Shown here: positions 35,201 through 42,024 of the stretch, in pieces
How positions within the stretch are numbered: the stretch's first letter is position 1
Layout of the letters: the number at the start of each line of letters is the position of its first letter
Source of the DNA: Doryteuthis pealeii
Lineage: Eukaryota > Mollusca > Cephalopoda > Myopsida > Loliginidae
Length of the DNA: 64,000 bases
Assembly: GCA_023376005.1 (NCBI GenBank)
Contig: CM042145.1
Span: forward strand, 18,531,204-18,595,203
Direction: 5' to 3'
Notes under the pieces: model-generated
What the model was told of the DNA's origin: nothing
What the model saw: the letters and a program-made list of their open reading frames with translations, nothing else
Databases searched by the model: none
Program-made: the position numbers and the translations under genes

Positions 35201-35610
35201 GACAGGATAGTAGTTGAGCTTTCTGTGAACTGGCTAAGTGGTTTCATGACATAACACTACCTTGACTTGGGCTACACTGGCGATCAGAGAGGACCAATCC
35301 AATCAGTCTGCTCTTTTGGCAAACTTCCAGTCCTTTTTATCATTTTAGTACTAGAAGGCTATGATCGAGGGTCTTAAACAAACAAAATAACTGACCAACT
35401 TGTATTGACATAATCTTTTCCTTCTTCACCAGATCTCTCTGATTAATATATTTCCTTTGTTTTTTTTTTTTTTTAGATGTTCTGATGAAGGGTGGCCTGC
35501 TTGATAAAGCTCTGCTTATAACTGAAATTGAGAGGGTAATGCATAAACATCGAAAACAAAACTACTGTAAGCAAATCATTGATAGATTTACAACCAAGTC
35601 CAAGAGATGA
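15336..35610 (+). CDS. DNAAF5: Dynein axonemal assembly factor 5 (ten coding exons)
   Basis: DNAAF5 (HEATR2) is a cytoplasmic HEAT-repeat protein needed to pre-assemble outer and inner dynein arms before their delivery to cilia. Exons: 15336-15954, 19310-19552, 21303-21389, 25614-25846, 26138-26347, 27896-28048, 29323-29497, 30727-31022, 33588-33947, 35477-35610. All junctions are GT-AG and phases agree, giving about 836 residues, close to human (855). Helical HEAT units run along the whole chain; examples are [20 protein letters not shown] in exon 4 and [20 protein letters not shown] in exon 9. The start [14 protein letters not shown] is the first ATG, with purine A at -3 (caaacATGG). One defect: exon 9 is entered in frame as [10 protein letters not shown], then meets TGA at 33621 because a C run at 33615-33617 seems one base short; the rest of exon 9 is open in the next frame. 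This is probably a sequencing error, otherwise a null allele. A poly(A) signal lies 80 bp after the stop. Confidence 0.95.
16556..19244. mobile_element. Large inverted-repeat element filling intron 1
   Basis: The left arm, about 16556-16972, is the reverse complement of about 18838-19244. Shared blocks include aacattaaacaaactcctga, acaagttacgataagaggat and gaaaaatcaattaat. Arms of roughly 410 bp enclose about 1.87 kb with no coding frame. The centre carries a direct repeat: 17691-17860 and 17926-18090 both contain atcacgtgatcagtttaggc and agagttgttacaaagaaaaa. I call it a non-autonomous foldback element. It stops about 60 bp before exon 2. Confidence 0.75.
17047..17107. repeat. Small hairpin within the intron 1 element
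   Basis: Arms aaataaataaaaagaaaata + ggatgc and gcatcctattttt + tatttatttg pair around TTA. A poly(T) tract follows at 17119-17142. Confidence 0.6.
19310..19552 (+). CDS. DNAAF5: DNAAF5 exon 2 (residues 207-287)
   Basis: The acceptor is ctatttgcag. It reads [20 protein letters not shown], then [20 protein letters not shown], a HEAT unit. It ends GATATTG|GTCAGT, phase 1. Confidence 0.95.
20013..20178 (+). repeat. SINE family A copy
   Basis: A degenerate tRNA head (gtttagctgagtcagtagag, ggttccaggtttgttactgg) is followed by gccaactcagcacatgagta and gtggtgctccacctcgg. In DNAAF5 intron 2. Confidence 0.8.
20300..21150 (+). repeat. Repeat family C, one main copy plus fragments
   Basis: The main copy spans about 20450-20945 (ctctacagaggggtaagacc, ttggccgtgggtggtgatcc, ctgatcaatcggctggtcac, ctgttagggttccatctctg, gattgatatgccgtaaaac). 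A truncated piece precedes it (20310-20450) and a second 3' tail follows (20945-21150). In DNAAF5 intron 2. Confidence 0.75.
21303..21389 (+). CDS. DNAAF5: DNAAF5 exon 3 (residues 288-316)
   Basis: A short acidic, lysine-rich linker exon ([20 protein letters not shown], then DQPENYPPN), ending AATA|GTGAGT, phase 1. The next exon continues [15 protein letters not shown], matching the family's junction between N- and C-terminal HEAT blocks. Confidence 0.93.
21412..21775 (+). repeat. Two SINE family A 3' ends in tandem
   Basis: Body words gatctgtgtggtacattaag, gtgtggcgctccacctcaga, ctagcgctagtgaaaagggg and ctgtctggctgataccgact appear twice (about 21412-21585 and 21600-21770). The heads are missing. 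They begin about 20 bp after exon 3. Confidence 0.75.
21785..22238 (-). pseudogene. LINE reverse transcriptase 3' part, minus strand
   Basis: Minus-strand frames give [30 protein letters not shown], then a [11 protein letters not shown] block and CADTGC(C)AKDLPGMM. This is the standard C-terminal series of the same LINE type as 7985-9310. It contains many stops. It is separated from its own YADD block (23985-24175) by an insertion. Confidence 0.8.
22239..23984 (-). mobile_element. LTR-like insertion splitting the LINE
   Basis: About 1.75 kb interrupts the LINE frame. Read on the minus strand it starts TGTTAACTCTTAACG and ends near ATATTACATTTGG, followed by CACCCCGACCA, which could be a primer-binding site. 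An AATAAAG lies near the middle of the last third, as in an LTR R region. Four imperfect ~36-bp units (caaatgtaatattatg, caaatgtaatacgatg, taaatgtagtacgatg, gaatctaacgcgatg) lie at about 22235-22352. No coding region and no clean target duplication found, so a solo LTR is only the best guess. Confidence 0.4.
23985..24175 (-). pseudogene. LINE reverse transcriptase, YADD block, minus strand
   Basis: The minus-strand reading includes [11 protein letters not shown], then [18 protein letters not shown], the catalytic D-D motif and downstream helix of the LINE. About 55 residues expected between this and 22238 are missing. Confidence 0.8.
24345..24745 (+). repeat. Repeat family C copy
   Basis: It runs from ccaatcaatcggcttgtcat to gatatgccgtaaaacaaacc, ending in AAACC-rich sequence. 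The downstream 24750-24990 sequence (caccccccctcaaatttgg) is unassigned. Confidence 0.75.
24995..25410 (+). repeat. SINE family A copy followed by a family C fragment
   Basis: 24995-25205 has tttacctcggtagagcatcc, ctcaccaactcagcacatgt and gtgttgcgctccacctcag. From 25285 family-C words appear (agaaggataagactccctcc, ggtgaggctccaattctgg) and stop at a poly(A)-like run at 25404. Confidence 0.7.
25614..25846 (+). CDS. DNAAF5: DNAAF5 exon 4 (residues 317-394)
   Basis: The acceptor is ttcttttcag. It contains [40 protein letters not shown] and [17 protein letters not shown]; the motif order matches vertebrate DNAAF5. It ends CAT|GTAAGA, phase 0. Confidence 0.95.
26138..26347 (+). CDS. DNAAF5: DNAAF5 exon 5 (residues 395-464)
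   Basis: It is preceded by an unusually pure T tract (about 26107-26134), then CAG. It reads [20 protein letters not shown], with [18 protein letters not shown] at the end. The donor AAG|GTTATT is weak at +4 to +5. Phase 0 at both ends, 70 codons. Confidence 0.93.
26506..26925 (+). mobile_element. mariner deletion derivative with both terminal repeats
   Basis: The ends TGAGGTATGTCAAAAAAGTT and AACTTTTGACATACCTC are inverted and flanked by TA dinucleotides. Inside are scraps of mariner transposase: [34 protein letters not shown] (catalytic D region), [18 protein letters not shown], with a large internal deletion and stops. Total about 420 bp against roughly 1.3 kb for an intact element. In DNAAF5 intron 5. 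Confidence 0.9.
26948..27093 (-). repeat. SINE family A, minus copy
   Basis: Reversed body: cagcgagggagtctatcccc, ttttcactagcgctagaaca, gtctgaggtggagtgccac, ctttaccgcacagatcc. The tRNA head is missing. Confidence 0.8.
27190..27730 (+). repeat. Repeat family C copy
   Basis: From agcaggggctttagaataca through ggcaacctgtgatacttaag, ccccctccgatcaatcggct, acctgttagggtcccatcta to ttgatatgccataaagc and an AAACC-rich tail. In DNAAF5 intron 5. Confidence 0.8.
27896..28048 (+). CDS. DNAAF5: DNAAF5 exon 6 (residues 465-515)
   Basis: The acceptor is cctt ctag after a CT/T tract. It reads [20 protein letters not shown] to DNNSDVESQ. The donor is CAG|GTAAAT. 51 codons, phase 0. Confidence 0.93.
28215..28602. 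mobile_element. GGTAATCTG foldback family, complete copy
   Basis: A near-perfect palindrome: left end GGTAATCTAAACATTAGCTA, right end TAGCTAATGTTCAGATTACC, with the centre near cttaattgttattaagaa. It is flanked by 8-bp CGAGATTT (28207-28214) and TGAGATTT (28603-28610), one transition apart. No ORF. In DNAAF5 intron 6. Confidence 0.88.
29221..29258. repeat. (TA)n microsatellite
   Basis: About 18 TA units, 65 bp before exon 7, preceded by a CA-rich stretch. Confidence 0.95.
29323..29497 (+). CDS. DNAAF5: DNAAF5 exon 7 (residues 516-573)
   Basis: The acceptor is tttcttcaag. It reads [20 protein letters not shown], then a [16 protein letters not shown] end. The donor is GGAG|GTAATT, phase 1. 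Confidence 0.93.
29790..30142 (+). pseudogene. LINE 3' end with C2H2 finger tail
   Basis: Frames give ILYGELAE-type sequence (FLWWTRRGQ region damaged), [18 protein letters not shown], then [20 protein letters not shown] + QRVH. Many invertebrate LINE proteins end in exactly this C-x2-C...H-x3-H finger. It is thus transposon sequence, not a host zinc-finger gene. A second copy is at 55535-56610. Confidence 0.8.
30727..31022 (+). CDS. DNAAF5: DNAAF5 exon 8 (residues 574-672)
   Basis: The acceptor is ctttttttcag. It contains [40 protein letters not shown] and [20 protein letters not shown]. The donor is GAC|GTAAGC, phase 0, so exon 9 must begin on a codon boundary. Confidence 0.94.
31146..31400 (+). 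mobile_element. SINE family B, truncated or variant head
   Basis: 255 bp flanked by a perfect 14-bp duplication, aagtgactgatttt, at 31132-31145 and 31401-31414. It is GC-rich for the region: a G run at the start, then gcgtcgatcccagggggcta, ctgggtttattgcccagtgc, gacggaatcgacgc, gagcttcggtttgtgggtgg. The full-length sister is at 36289-36580. In DNAAF5 intron 8. Confidence 0.85.
31465..31925 (+). mobile_element. mariner relic (N-terminal HTH region)
   Basis: The ends resemble each other inverted (aaaagttttgccatattttg and caaaatattgcaaaacta). Inside, worn frames follow the order of a mariner helix-turn-helix: a W-A-K-N/T-I-like start, then '[15 protein letters not shown]'. The clearer homologue is at 42025-42540. 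No catalytic region. Confidence 0.65.
32395..32490 (+). repeat. Family H tRNA-like SINE fragment
   Basis: It has ttcaattctcactgggtgcc, then caatacttttgggctaagct. The same words occur at 47640-47705 and, reversed, at 51365-51400. Confidence 0.6.
32564..33107. mobile_element. hAT-type non-autonomous element
   Basis: The ends CAGGGATCACCAAACTTTTT and GATGACCCCTG, with subterminal gggccgg at both ends, are typical hAT termini. 544 bp. The 8-bp flanks (gtctaatg, gtctgtgt) match only partly. An internal 86-codon frame has no recognisable transposase motif. In DNAAF5 intron 8. Confidence 0.8.
33160..33262. repeat. Fragment related to the 5964-6116 hairpin repeat
   Basis: It starts ttttgaaggccagtacaatg and ends with a minus-strand CTGATGA...GAAGC/GCTTC...GAAA block at about 33217-33255. 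That block looks hammerhead-like but fails on helix III and helix I. Confidence 0.5.
33588..33947 (+). CDS. DNAAF5: DNAAF5 exon 9 with apparent 1-base deletion
   Basis: The acceptor is tttatttcag. In frame it reads [11 protein letters not shown] then TGA at 33621-33623. From ATG 33623-33625 the next frame reads [20 protein letters not shown] and continues open to the donor CAAG|GTAAGT. One added base in the C run at 33615-33617 joins both. The family has Q after the LLP/LMP element, consistent with a missing C. This exon holds the C-terminal HEAT units. Confidence 0.92.
33965..34403. mobile_element. Foldback element, GGTTAAAT family
   Basis: Arms of about 200 bp: GGTTAAATCAAACTTAACGA on the left and its complement ending AAGTTCAATTTAACC on the right. 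The centre is near ttgaggcgtaacacagattc. The 8-bp flanks GTTTATTC and ATTTATTT differ by two transitions. It starts only 17 bp after exon 9. Confidence 0.8.
34575..34815 (+). repeat. SINE family A copy
   Basis: Worn head (gtctaggaatcacagggtt, caggttcaatactggcc), then gccaacttggtgcaggagta, ctagtgctagggaaaagggg and cttgctatccagctgatgct. Confidence 0.7.
35105..35184. mobile_element. GGTAATCTG foldback family, right-end fragment
   Basis: cttcctctaagtgaaagtaa through gtagctaatgttcagattac + c. A degraded family-C fragment follows (35200-35370). Confidence 0.75.
35477..35610 (+). CDS. DNAAF5: DNAAF5 exon 10 (C-terminus and stop)
   Basis: The acceptor is a T run then tag. It reads [20 protein letters not shown], then [20 protein letters not shown] and KSKR, stop TGA 35608-35610. 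The I/V-x-H-K-H-R motif is diagnostic of the DNAAF5 C-terminus. Confidence 0.95.
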
Positions 35611-35692
35611 ATCTCCTCATAACCAAACATACATTCATTACATTTTGTTCATGCTTTCTCTTAAAACACTGTATTTAATTTCGATGTCGTAA

Positions 35693-35698
35693 AATAAA
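35693..35698 (+). terminator. DNAAF5 poly(A) signal
   Basis: AATAAA 83 bp after the stop codon, followed by a (TA)n tract at 35704-35729. Confidence 0.75.
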
Positions 35699-35934
35699 AG
35701 ATTTATATATATATATATATATATATATTCATTTGTTCTGTTTTACTAAATTTAAAAAAAAATTGTTTGTGTTGTTTATACATTCATGTACCATTTCAGG
35801 AATTTGGTGCTTTTGAATGGCATCAAATGTAGTTATCAACTATATATTTTTTTTTTTTTAAACCTTTGTATACATGCAATGATAAATTTATCTAAAGTTT
35901 TTAATTTCAAATCTAACTCTTAATTATCATCATC

Positions 35935-36272
35935 ATCATGTTGCGCCAGCAGCGTGGATATCCATGACAATCTCTTGCTAACCATCCCTATCATTCATTG
36001 ACCTTGGGAGTTCCTCCGCACAAAGCTGGTCTATGTAGGTCTTTGCTGGACTATCCGCACTAGCATGTTCATCTGCTGGTTTACACAGAAGGAGGTTGCT
36101 TATGAGTTCATCCTTACTTCTCCAGCAATGTCCAGCATGTCTTGTTCGCCTTACTCTGATGGTTTGTGTGACAGGGGGCAGGCAAGTGGCTGTATAGCTG
36201 CATTCTTGTGGGATGTTGCTTCCATGATTTGTTCAAGATTGCACACAGCATCCTTGTGCAGCTCCCATCTGA
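35935..36272 (-). pseudogene. LINE reverse transcriptase 3' fragment, minus strand
   Basis: The minus-strand frames read HKDAVCNLEQIMEATSHKNA, LACPLSHKPSE, then QDMLDIAGEVRMNS. This corresponds to the 21785-22238 fragment. The SINE at 36289 is inserted in or beside it. Confidence 0.75.
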
Positions 36273-36288
36273 CCTTAATAAATTAACC

Positions 36289-36580
36289 GAAGTGATTGCT
36301 TAGACGGCAAAGGCCCCTCAGTGCCTGTTCCGGAGTGGCTAAGTAAAATTAACAGCGTTGATCCCAGCGGGGGCTATCCCCCCAGGCAATACCTGCCCCC
36401 TTGATTTAAAGGGGCAGAGCTGGGTTTATTGCCGAGCGCCCAAGGCATCCCCCTTGAGGGGGAATGCCGACGGGATCAACGCATTTTTCGTGCCTACTAC
36501 CCATGAGCTTCGGCTTGTGGGTGGGCCCACATAAAATATCCTTGTGTCATGCCCTCATAAGTGGGATGAGAGGCAAATAC
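36289..36580 (+). mobile_element. SINE family B, full-length copy
   Basis: 292 bp bounded by a 16-bp duplication, ccttaataaattaacc (36273-36288) and ccttaataaatcaacc (36581-36596), one mismatch. The head is gattgcttagacggcaaagg and ctgttccggagtggctaag; the body is the GC-rich block with gcgttgatccc and gggatcaacgc as an internal inverted repeat. The right duplication abuts the DPM2 3' end. Confidence 0.85.
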
Positions 36581-36624
36581 CCTTAATAAATCAACCAAAC
36601 TATAATCAAATTTTTTATAAAACT

Positions 36625-36686
36625 TTATTCTTTCTTTGGTTTTGATTTTAATTTTTCTCTTGTTATAATAACAGCAACTGTGATTC
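36625..36686 (-). CDS. DPM2: DPM2 last coding exon
   Basis: Minus-strand acceptor tttccttcag, then (G)ITVAVIITREKLKSKPKKE and TAA. The stop codon lies inside AATAAA (plus-strand 36624-36629). Confidence 0.9.
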
Positions 36687-39600
36687 CTGAAGGAAAAAGA
36701 AAAAAAAAATATGTATAAATACATGATAATCAAGCATTTAGATTTTTTAAAAAATGTTAGAGACTCTTAAATTCATTATTTCTCTGAATTTTTGAGATGA
36801 GGCTTGATAATTAGTATTACTAGCAAATATATGCACCCCCCGGGTGCAAGTATTTAAGTTTTAATATAATAAAATATCATATTAAATTAGAAAGGCTAAA
36901 GAAACTGAATAAGAATGCCGATAAAAAGATTTGGAACAGAGGGGGTATGATTGAAAAATAGAACATCTTTGAAAAATAAGTCTTCCATCATTTTCCCTTA
37001 CTCCCGTCTTTCAGTGGTAAATTTTCCTAAATTAACTATTTAGTTAAAATAGGAAGTAAAGAATAAAATTACAGTTATTTCTTCTTTTTAATGAATTTCT
37101 TTTAAGATTTATTCCCGAGATTTTTGCTCATATTCAATAAGATAAAACCAAACAATTAGAAATCAATAATACTAAGCATATATTTATTAAAATCAAATTT
37201 TTAAGATCAATATGCAAATTAGCCTTCCAATTCACACTGTAAACCGCTATTTTCTTGTATATATAAATACAATTGCATGTTAATAGTATGTAGATATGGT
37301 CAACAGTCTTAATGATGTAAAACAATTTTATTAATAATTGAAGTTTAAATAAAAATAAAATCATGGAGAATATGATGTAAATAACTAAGGAAATTGTGAC
37401 TTGAATAGTAATGTAGTTTCGGTTACAGACATAAAAACCCACAATCTCCATTATAATAAGATTTGTATTATTCGGACTATTGTCCTCATCTTCATTGTTA
37501 TCTGTACAACGTTTTGGCCAATGTGCCCTCCGGCCTTCTTCAGGTATTTCTTGTCGGGCTCGGGAACCTTCTTGGAACTTTGAACCCAACCCTTTATTCT
37601 GTCCATGGGGGTATCCTGTTCTCATTCTGCTAACCATAGCTGGGGTAGAGGTGTTAAGCTGTGTTAATTATTATTATATGTTACTGCTGCCCCTGACCAG
37701 GATTGAACCTGCAGTCTAGAGATAACTGTCATTTAGAACTGTCTTAACCTAACATTTTTATTCACTAGGCTATATGTCCAATTGGACTGAATAAAGGGTT
37801 GGGTTCAAAGTTCCGTGATGGCTCCTGAAGAAGGTTTCTGATTATGACAAGAAATATCTGAAGTAGGCTGGAGGTACAACAGCCGAAACATTATACAGAT
37901 AACAATGAAGATATAATTGCTTGCGTATTATTTGAAATAAACTTAATTGTTATTAAGAACACATTTTATGATATTTTTGTGTTAAAACATGCAGTTGTAT
38001 TGATTCGAACAAATTTGTATTTTCAGTGTAGATTTATGGTGAAATGAAAATGGCTAACCAAAACCGACGGCTTCCTTAAAGTGAAACATACAAGGGGAAA
38101 TTACTCTCATTTATGTAGCTAATGTTCAGATTATATCTATACCCGAGAGTATGGGTATGACCTGATTGGTTTTAGATCTTGCCAATATATAATTCAAAAC
38201 TCCTTTTATGCATAGAGAGTGTTGTAATGTATGGGGGGCTTCACAGTGTCTTCAGAGCACACAGCTCTATCAGGGGTCATATAGTCGTACATACGAGTCG
38301 ACACGTATCGGGGGTCGGCATGTTGTCTTGTTGATCACACACAGGATCTAGTAGTCAGCCAAAGTCCACAAAAGAATCCTTCCTTTCGTTTATGTTCAGG
38401 GAGGGCCAGGCAGCGTGCCTATTTTTCGTTCCGGTCAATTTGACTTGTTGACAAGTATCTGCGGATGTCTTACTACACTCAGTATGTTCATTCATAAATC
38501 TCTTTAAGGAATTCGCTGTAGTAAGAGTGAAGATAATTAACAACTTCTTGCTTCTCAAATATGACTTATTTATTTAATTTCTTCAACTTATTGTTCTTGA
38601 GAGAGAGAGAGAGAGAGAGACAGTTTCATCAACAAATATGTTTCTAAGGTTAGCCTCGCTAAATTTTTCGGTAATATTTTAACTTTGTTCCAATGGTAAG
38701 TATCAATTATCAGGTTTCACACATCAGCGACACCAATCTCGATTCACAACCCCAGTCGCTCGCCTCCAACTAACCTTGGCAAAACCCTAAGCCCAACTGC
38801 TCTCGGCAAATTCCGTAGCCGACTGCCACCGGCAAAATTGCCAATCCCCACTGCGTCAAAATCTAAGGCCACTGCCTCTGGCAAAAAACTGCCAACCCCA
38901 ACTCTCGGCAAATTCCGTAGCCCGACAGCCACCGGCAAAACTGCAAATCCCCACTGCATCAAAATCTAAGGCCACTGCCTCTGGCAAAAAACTGCCAACC
39001 CCAACTCTCGGCAAATTCCGTAGCCCGACAGCCACCGGCAAAACTGCAAATCCCCACTGCTCTCAGCAAATTCTGTAGCTCGACTGCCACCGGCAATCCC
39101 CATTGCCTCAAAATCTAAGACTCCCTCGTTATATAGATATTGCTGTGGAATCGTCTCAAACATTTAGATTGTTCTAACTGTTCCACCAAATTCCACCAGT
39201 TTAGATATTATTCCACGTGTCACTTAAGAGGTCAATGGGTCAACCCTCCCTTCATCTGACAAATCGATCAAAATAAACTTTAACAGCCAAGAAGTCTCAA
39301 AATCCGCAGTATCACTAAACTTTCTGACTTTTGAACTGAGTCACAGATGATAATGAGAATTCCATTATCCACTGCTCACCCACTCCCATGTTACACTGTT
39401 TTTTTTATAGAATGAGAAAAACTTTTGAGAATTTGTATTTATAATGGAAAATGTTAAGGCTTTTAGATTTAGATATTTTTCAAAATATACTCACCAATAG
39501 CCATAAGCGCAACTACCATAAGAGTCAGTGGAATTGAAATTGCATAATATCTTGGAAGGAAGAATGAATGTATCTTTTCATGAGGTGCAATAAAGGGCTG

Positions 39601-41827
39601 AAAAATAAAGAAAAAAATGTTATACATTTGATATAAAATAATCGGTAATCTGAACATTAGCTACATAAATGAGAGTAACCTCCCCTTGTTTCACTTTGAG
39701 GAAGCCATATATTTTAGTTGGCCATTTTCATTTCACCATAAATCTACACTGAAAATACGAATTTGTTCGAATCAATACAACTGCATGTTTTAACAAGAAA
39801 ATATCAAAATGTGTTCTCAATTGTGCTTGCGCATTATTTAAAATGAACTTAATTGTTATTAAGAACACATTTTATGATATTTTAGTGTTAAAACATGCAG
39901 TTGTATTGATTACGGTGAAATAAAAATGGCTGACCAATATGGCTTCCTCAAAGTGAAATAAACAAGGGGAGGTTACTTTCATTTATGTAGCTAATGTTCA
40001 GATTACCAAATAATCTATAGATTTAGGGAAAATATTAGTTAGACTTCAGTATTTCAATTTTCCAATTTAGACTTAACCCTTTGAGCCTTTTTTTATACCA
40101 GTGGTAGTTTTATTTTTCTGTTATACCTTAACACCATTTTATTAGTGCAGAGATCATGCTTAAATGACAAGGTAAATTTAAGCTCTGTTAAAATTATTCA
40201 AACACAATTTTAAATACCAACACTTGTGATTTCTCTTGAGGTTATAGAAATCTAATTAAAAATTTACATTTCATTTTTTAAATAAATTTAAAGTTTAACA
40301 ATTGAATTATTACTCACAATAATACCTACTGAGAAAAATACACAACTTAAATTTTATTAATTTATAGATTTAAAAATAAAATCTTTTAAGATGAAAATGT
40401 TCTAACTTCTTTTTACCAATGAAAACACTAAACTTTTTCTCTAATTCTTAAACCCTATGAAAATTAAAATGTTATGAATACAACCCCCCCCCTTCCCGTC
40501 TATCATCATGCCTATGACAAGATCTGAATTCTAGCTTCGCACACACATAGATGCATATTACTACTGTAAACTGTTTATGTTCCTGACACTACATTATTCT
40601 GTGTACTTGACATGAGACTTTGATGAGTTGTGGTGCACCTGAGCACTGTACACAATAAATTTCATTTATAATAGGGATTGTTCGCTATGTACCGGCGGCC
40701 GAAGCTATATGGTCTCTGACTATGCCTGCTAAAATCCCGGTTTCGATTTCTGTCGGAGTGAAGTCATTAGTATACATCGCTGATGAGACTTAATAAAGTC
40801 AAAACAGTCTGTACGGTGTTCTGCATAGCGAGCCATCCTTTGCCGGGATTCACTTGTCAAGATTATTATCTATAATTATCGAATTTTATGCGATACACAC
40901 ATATTTTTTATTTTAATTTTATGCGATATATATACACACACACACACAACAGTCTTCTGTTTTGGTATGTATGTGTCAACTTATAACTCAGAAAAGGTGT
41001 CACTGAGGATTGAAATTGCTCATACACTTTAATATGTTTATAATAAGGAAAAGTACCCAATTTAGTATTTGATTTTTATTGATTAAATTATATAATCTAA
41101 TATTAAAAATCAATTGATTTGTGAACTTTTACCAGTTCTTCATAATTAAGTAAAAAAAAGTTATTCTTAAAATCTGCCATGTTTATATATCACATGGATT
41201 CCATAGACAAAAGTGGAGTCCACATGGCGTAGGGGATAACCTACTGAACTGGGTATAGTAAGAAATTTATATTGATATTTAAAGATCAAACCAAATTTAT
41301 AAACATTAAACTTTTTTTTATGAAGTTATCCCCCCCCCCCACACCCAGAAAAAAAAATTCCTTTTCAACAGAAGTTTGATGATAACACAGATTTTTATTT
41401 TGTACTAAATAGTCTAAAAGGTTTCAGAACATGTTTTTTTTAAGGGGGGGGGGATACACCGCCCCACCTCAAAAACTGAGGCCAACTGAAAAATGCATCT
41501 ATTACTTGTCTTGTCATAGAAGAATAAGAACCATGGGGTACAGATCTGATCAAAAATATGAATGCTGTAGAGTTTGGTAATAAATAATACCTAATATCCA
41601 TTTTGATTGTGTAATCCTGGTATCTTTGGTTTAGAAGAAAATTAACTTTTTCAAAAAACAAAAAAAAAGTTGGGGGGGGGGTTACATAAACCCAATCTGA
41701 TTATTTAATAGTCACACTTTGTATTAAAACTACTTACCAATACAATCACCCAGATAGTATAGTAAACAAAAATAATGCCTGCCAAAGATACCATTCCCCA
41801 TCCAACAGCTTTATCAAAATTAGTAGC
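36625..41827 (-). CDS. DPM2: Dolichol-phosphate mannosyltransferase subunit 2
   Basis: DPM2 is a small two-helix ER membrane protein that stabilises DPM1-DPM3 and supports dolichol-phosphate-mannose synthesis for N-glycans, GPI anchors and O-mannose; it also binds GPI-GnT. Three minus-strand exons join in phase: 41738-41827, 39495-39597, 36625-36686. The product begins (M)ATNFDKAVGWGMVSLAGIIF, has helix 1 ending VYYTIWVIVL, the conserved PFI...H...FLPR..A.SIPL link, helix 2 (LTLMVVALMAIGITVAVIIT) and a lysine-rich tail REKLKSKPKKE. With an initiator Met it is 85 residues (human 84). The Met should come from an upstream exon ending ATG, since exon 2 opens directly with ATN. Candidate ATG|GT sites exist near 42843 and 43273, neither proven. 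Convergent with DNAAF5. Confidence 0.92.
37460..37925. repeat. Repeat family E, two copies head to head
   Basis: The minus copy is at about 37460-37670 and the plus copy at about 37720-37925. Diagnostic words: gttcccgagttcg-type runs, gaagaaggctggagg, cacattggccgaaac, tacagataacaataaagatg, and a tRNA-like segment with aggttcaatcctggtcag. More copies at 52225-52745. Confidence 0.75.
37935..38136. mobile_element. GGTAATCTG foldback family, right half
   Basis: taattgttattaagaacaca through gtagctaatgttcagatta. The left arm is lost at its junction with family E. Confidence 0.8.
38740..39125. repeat. 103-bp minisatellite
   Basis: ctctcggcaaattccgtagc recurs at 38799, 38902 and 39005 with a divergent partial unit at 39059. 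Units contain ccaccggcaaaactgc and aaaatctaaggccactgcc. The minus-strand frames of repeated LPxAVGL-type residues are artefacts of the repeat. Confidence 0.85.
39495..39597 (-). CDS. DPM2: DPM2 middle coding exon
   Basis: Minus-strand acceptor ctttatttttcag, then PFIAPHEKIHSFFLPRYYAI + SIPLTLMVVALMAIG; donor CTATTG|GTGAGT. It contains the lumenal link and most of the second membrane helix. Confidence 0.93.
39644..40007. mobile_element. GGTAATCTG foldback family, complete copy
   Basis: GGTAATCTGAACATTAGCTA at the left, its complement at the right, about 364 bp. Perfect 8-bp duplication AAATAATC at 39636-39643 and 40008-40015. In the second DPM2 intron. Confidence 0.9.
40008..40675. other. DPM2 intron, nothing recognisable
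   Basis: AT-rich sequence with a short C run near 40485. No exon or named repeat seen. Confidence 0.5.
40680..40900 (+). mobile_element. Short retroelement relic carrying a hammerhead motif
   Basis: The unit opens ttcgctatgtaccggcggcc and closes ctgcatagcgagcc, an inverted match, then continues to attatcgaattttatgcgat, the arm of the 5964-6116 repeat. A B-box-like ggtttcgatttc is at 40738-40750. It includes the hammerhead fold below. Penelope-like terminal repeats or retrozymes are the likely source; no reverse transcriptase is adjacent. Confidence 0.55.
40774..40819 (+). ncRNA. Minimal type I hammerhead ribozyme motif (G12A)
   Basis: The core CTGATGA is at 40780-40786. Helix II is GACT (40787-40790) with AGTC (40797-40800), loop TAATAA. 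Next comes AAA (40801-40803), where GAA is expected. Helix III is ACA (40804-40806) with TGT (40810-40812), loop GTC, and A 40813 is the cleavage-site residue. Helix I is ACATCG (40774-40779) with CGGTGT (40814-40819), six pairs including one G-T wobble. The very short helix III is the form described in Penelope-like elements and metazoan retrozymes. G12 is the catalytic general base, so this copy is probably inactive unless the base is wrong. Confidence 0.7.
40900..41737. other. DPM2 intron, low complexity
   Basis: CA tract near 40935-40948, C and G runs near 41331-41340, 41444-41452 and 41672-41681. No gene seen. Confidence 0.5.
41738..41827 (-). CDS. DPM2: DPM2 first identified coding exon
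   Basis: Minus-strand acceptor atctttgcag, then exactly 30 codons, ATNFDKAVGWGMVSLAGIIF + VYYTIWVIVL, donor TTG|GTAAGT. The start aligns with residue 2 of the vertebrate protein (MATGTDQ...), so only the Met codon is missing. Confidence 0.93.
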
Positions 41828-42024
41828 CTGCAAAGATAAAATAATTTTAATCTTTAAATGGAAATGGGCAAAACTAGTTTTTATTTGCTGAATTACCAAA
41901 AAATATTAATATTTAAAAGGAGATTCATTAGAACTTTAAATATTTGTTCTGGATGTTTTTATTTCATTAAATATTTTAACTAGTATTTTCCTCAAAAACG
42001 ATAAGACCAAACAAATGATGAAAT

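Noticed and set aside
37134..37637. 167-codon minus-strand open frame
   Set aside because: It begins in repeat family E and continues into AT-rich DNA; no domain and no conserved residues.
38744..39163. Overlapping minus-strand open frames with repeated NLPRxVGL residues
   Set aside because: They arise from the 103-bp minisatellite read in several frames; no start context or homology.
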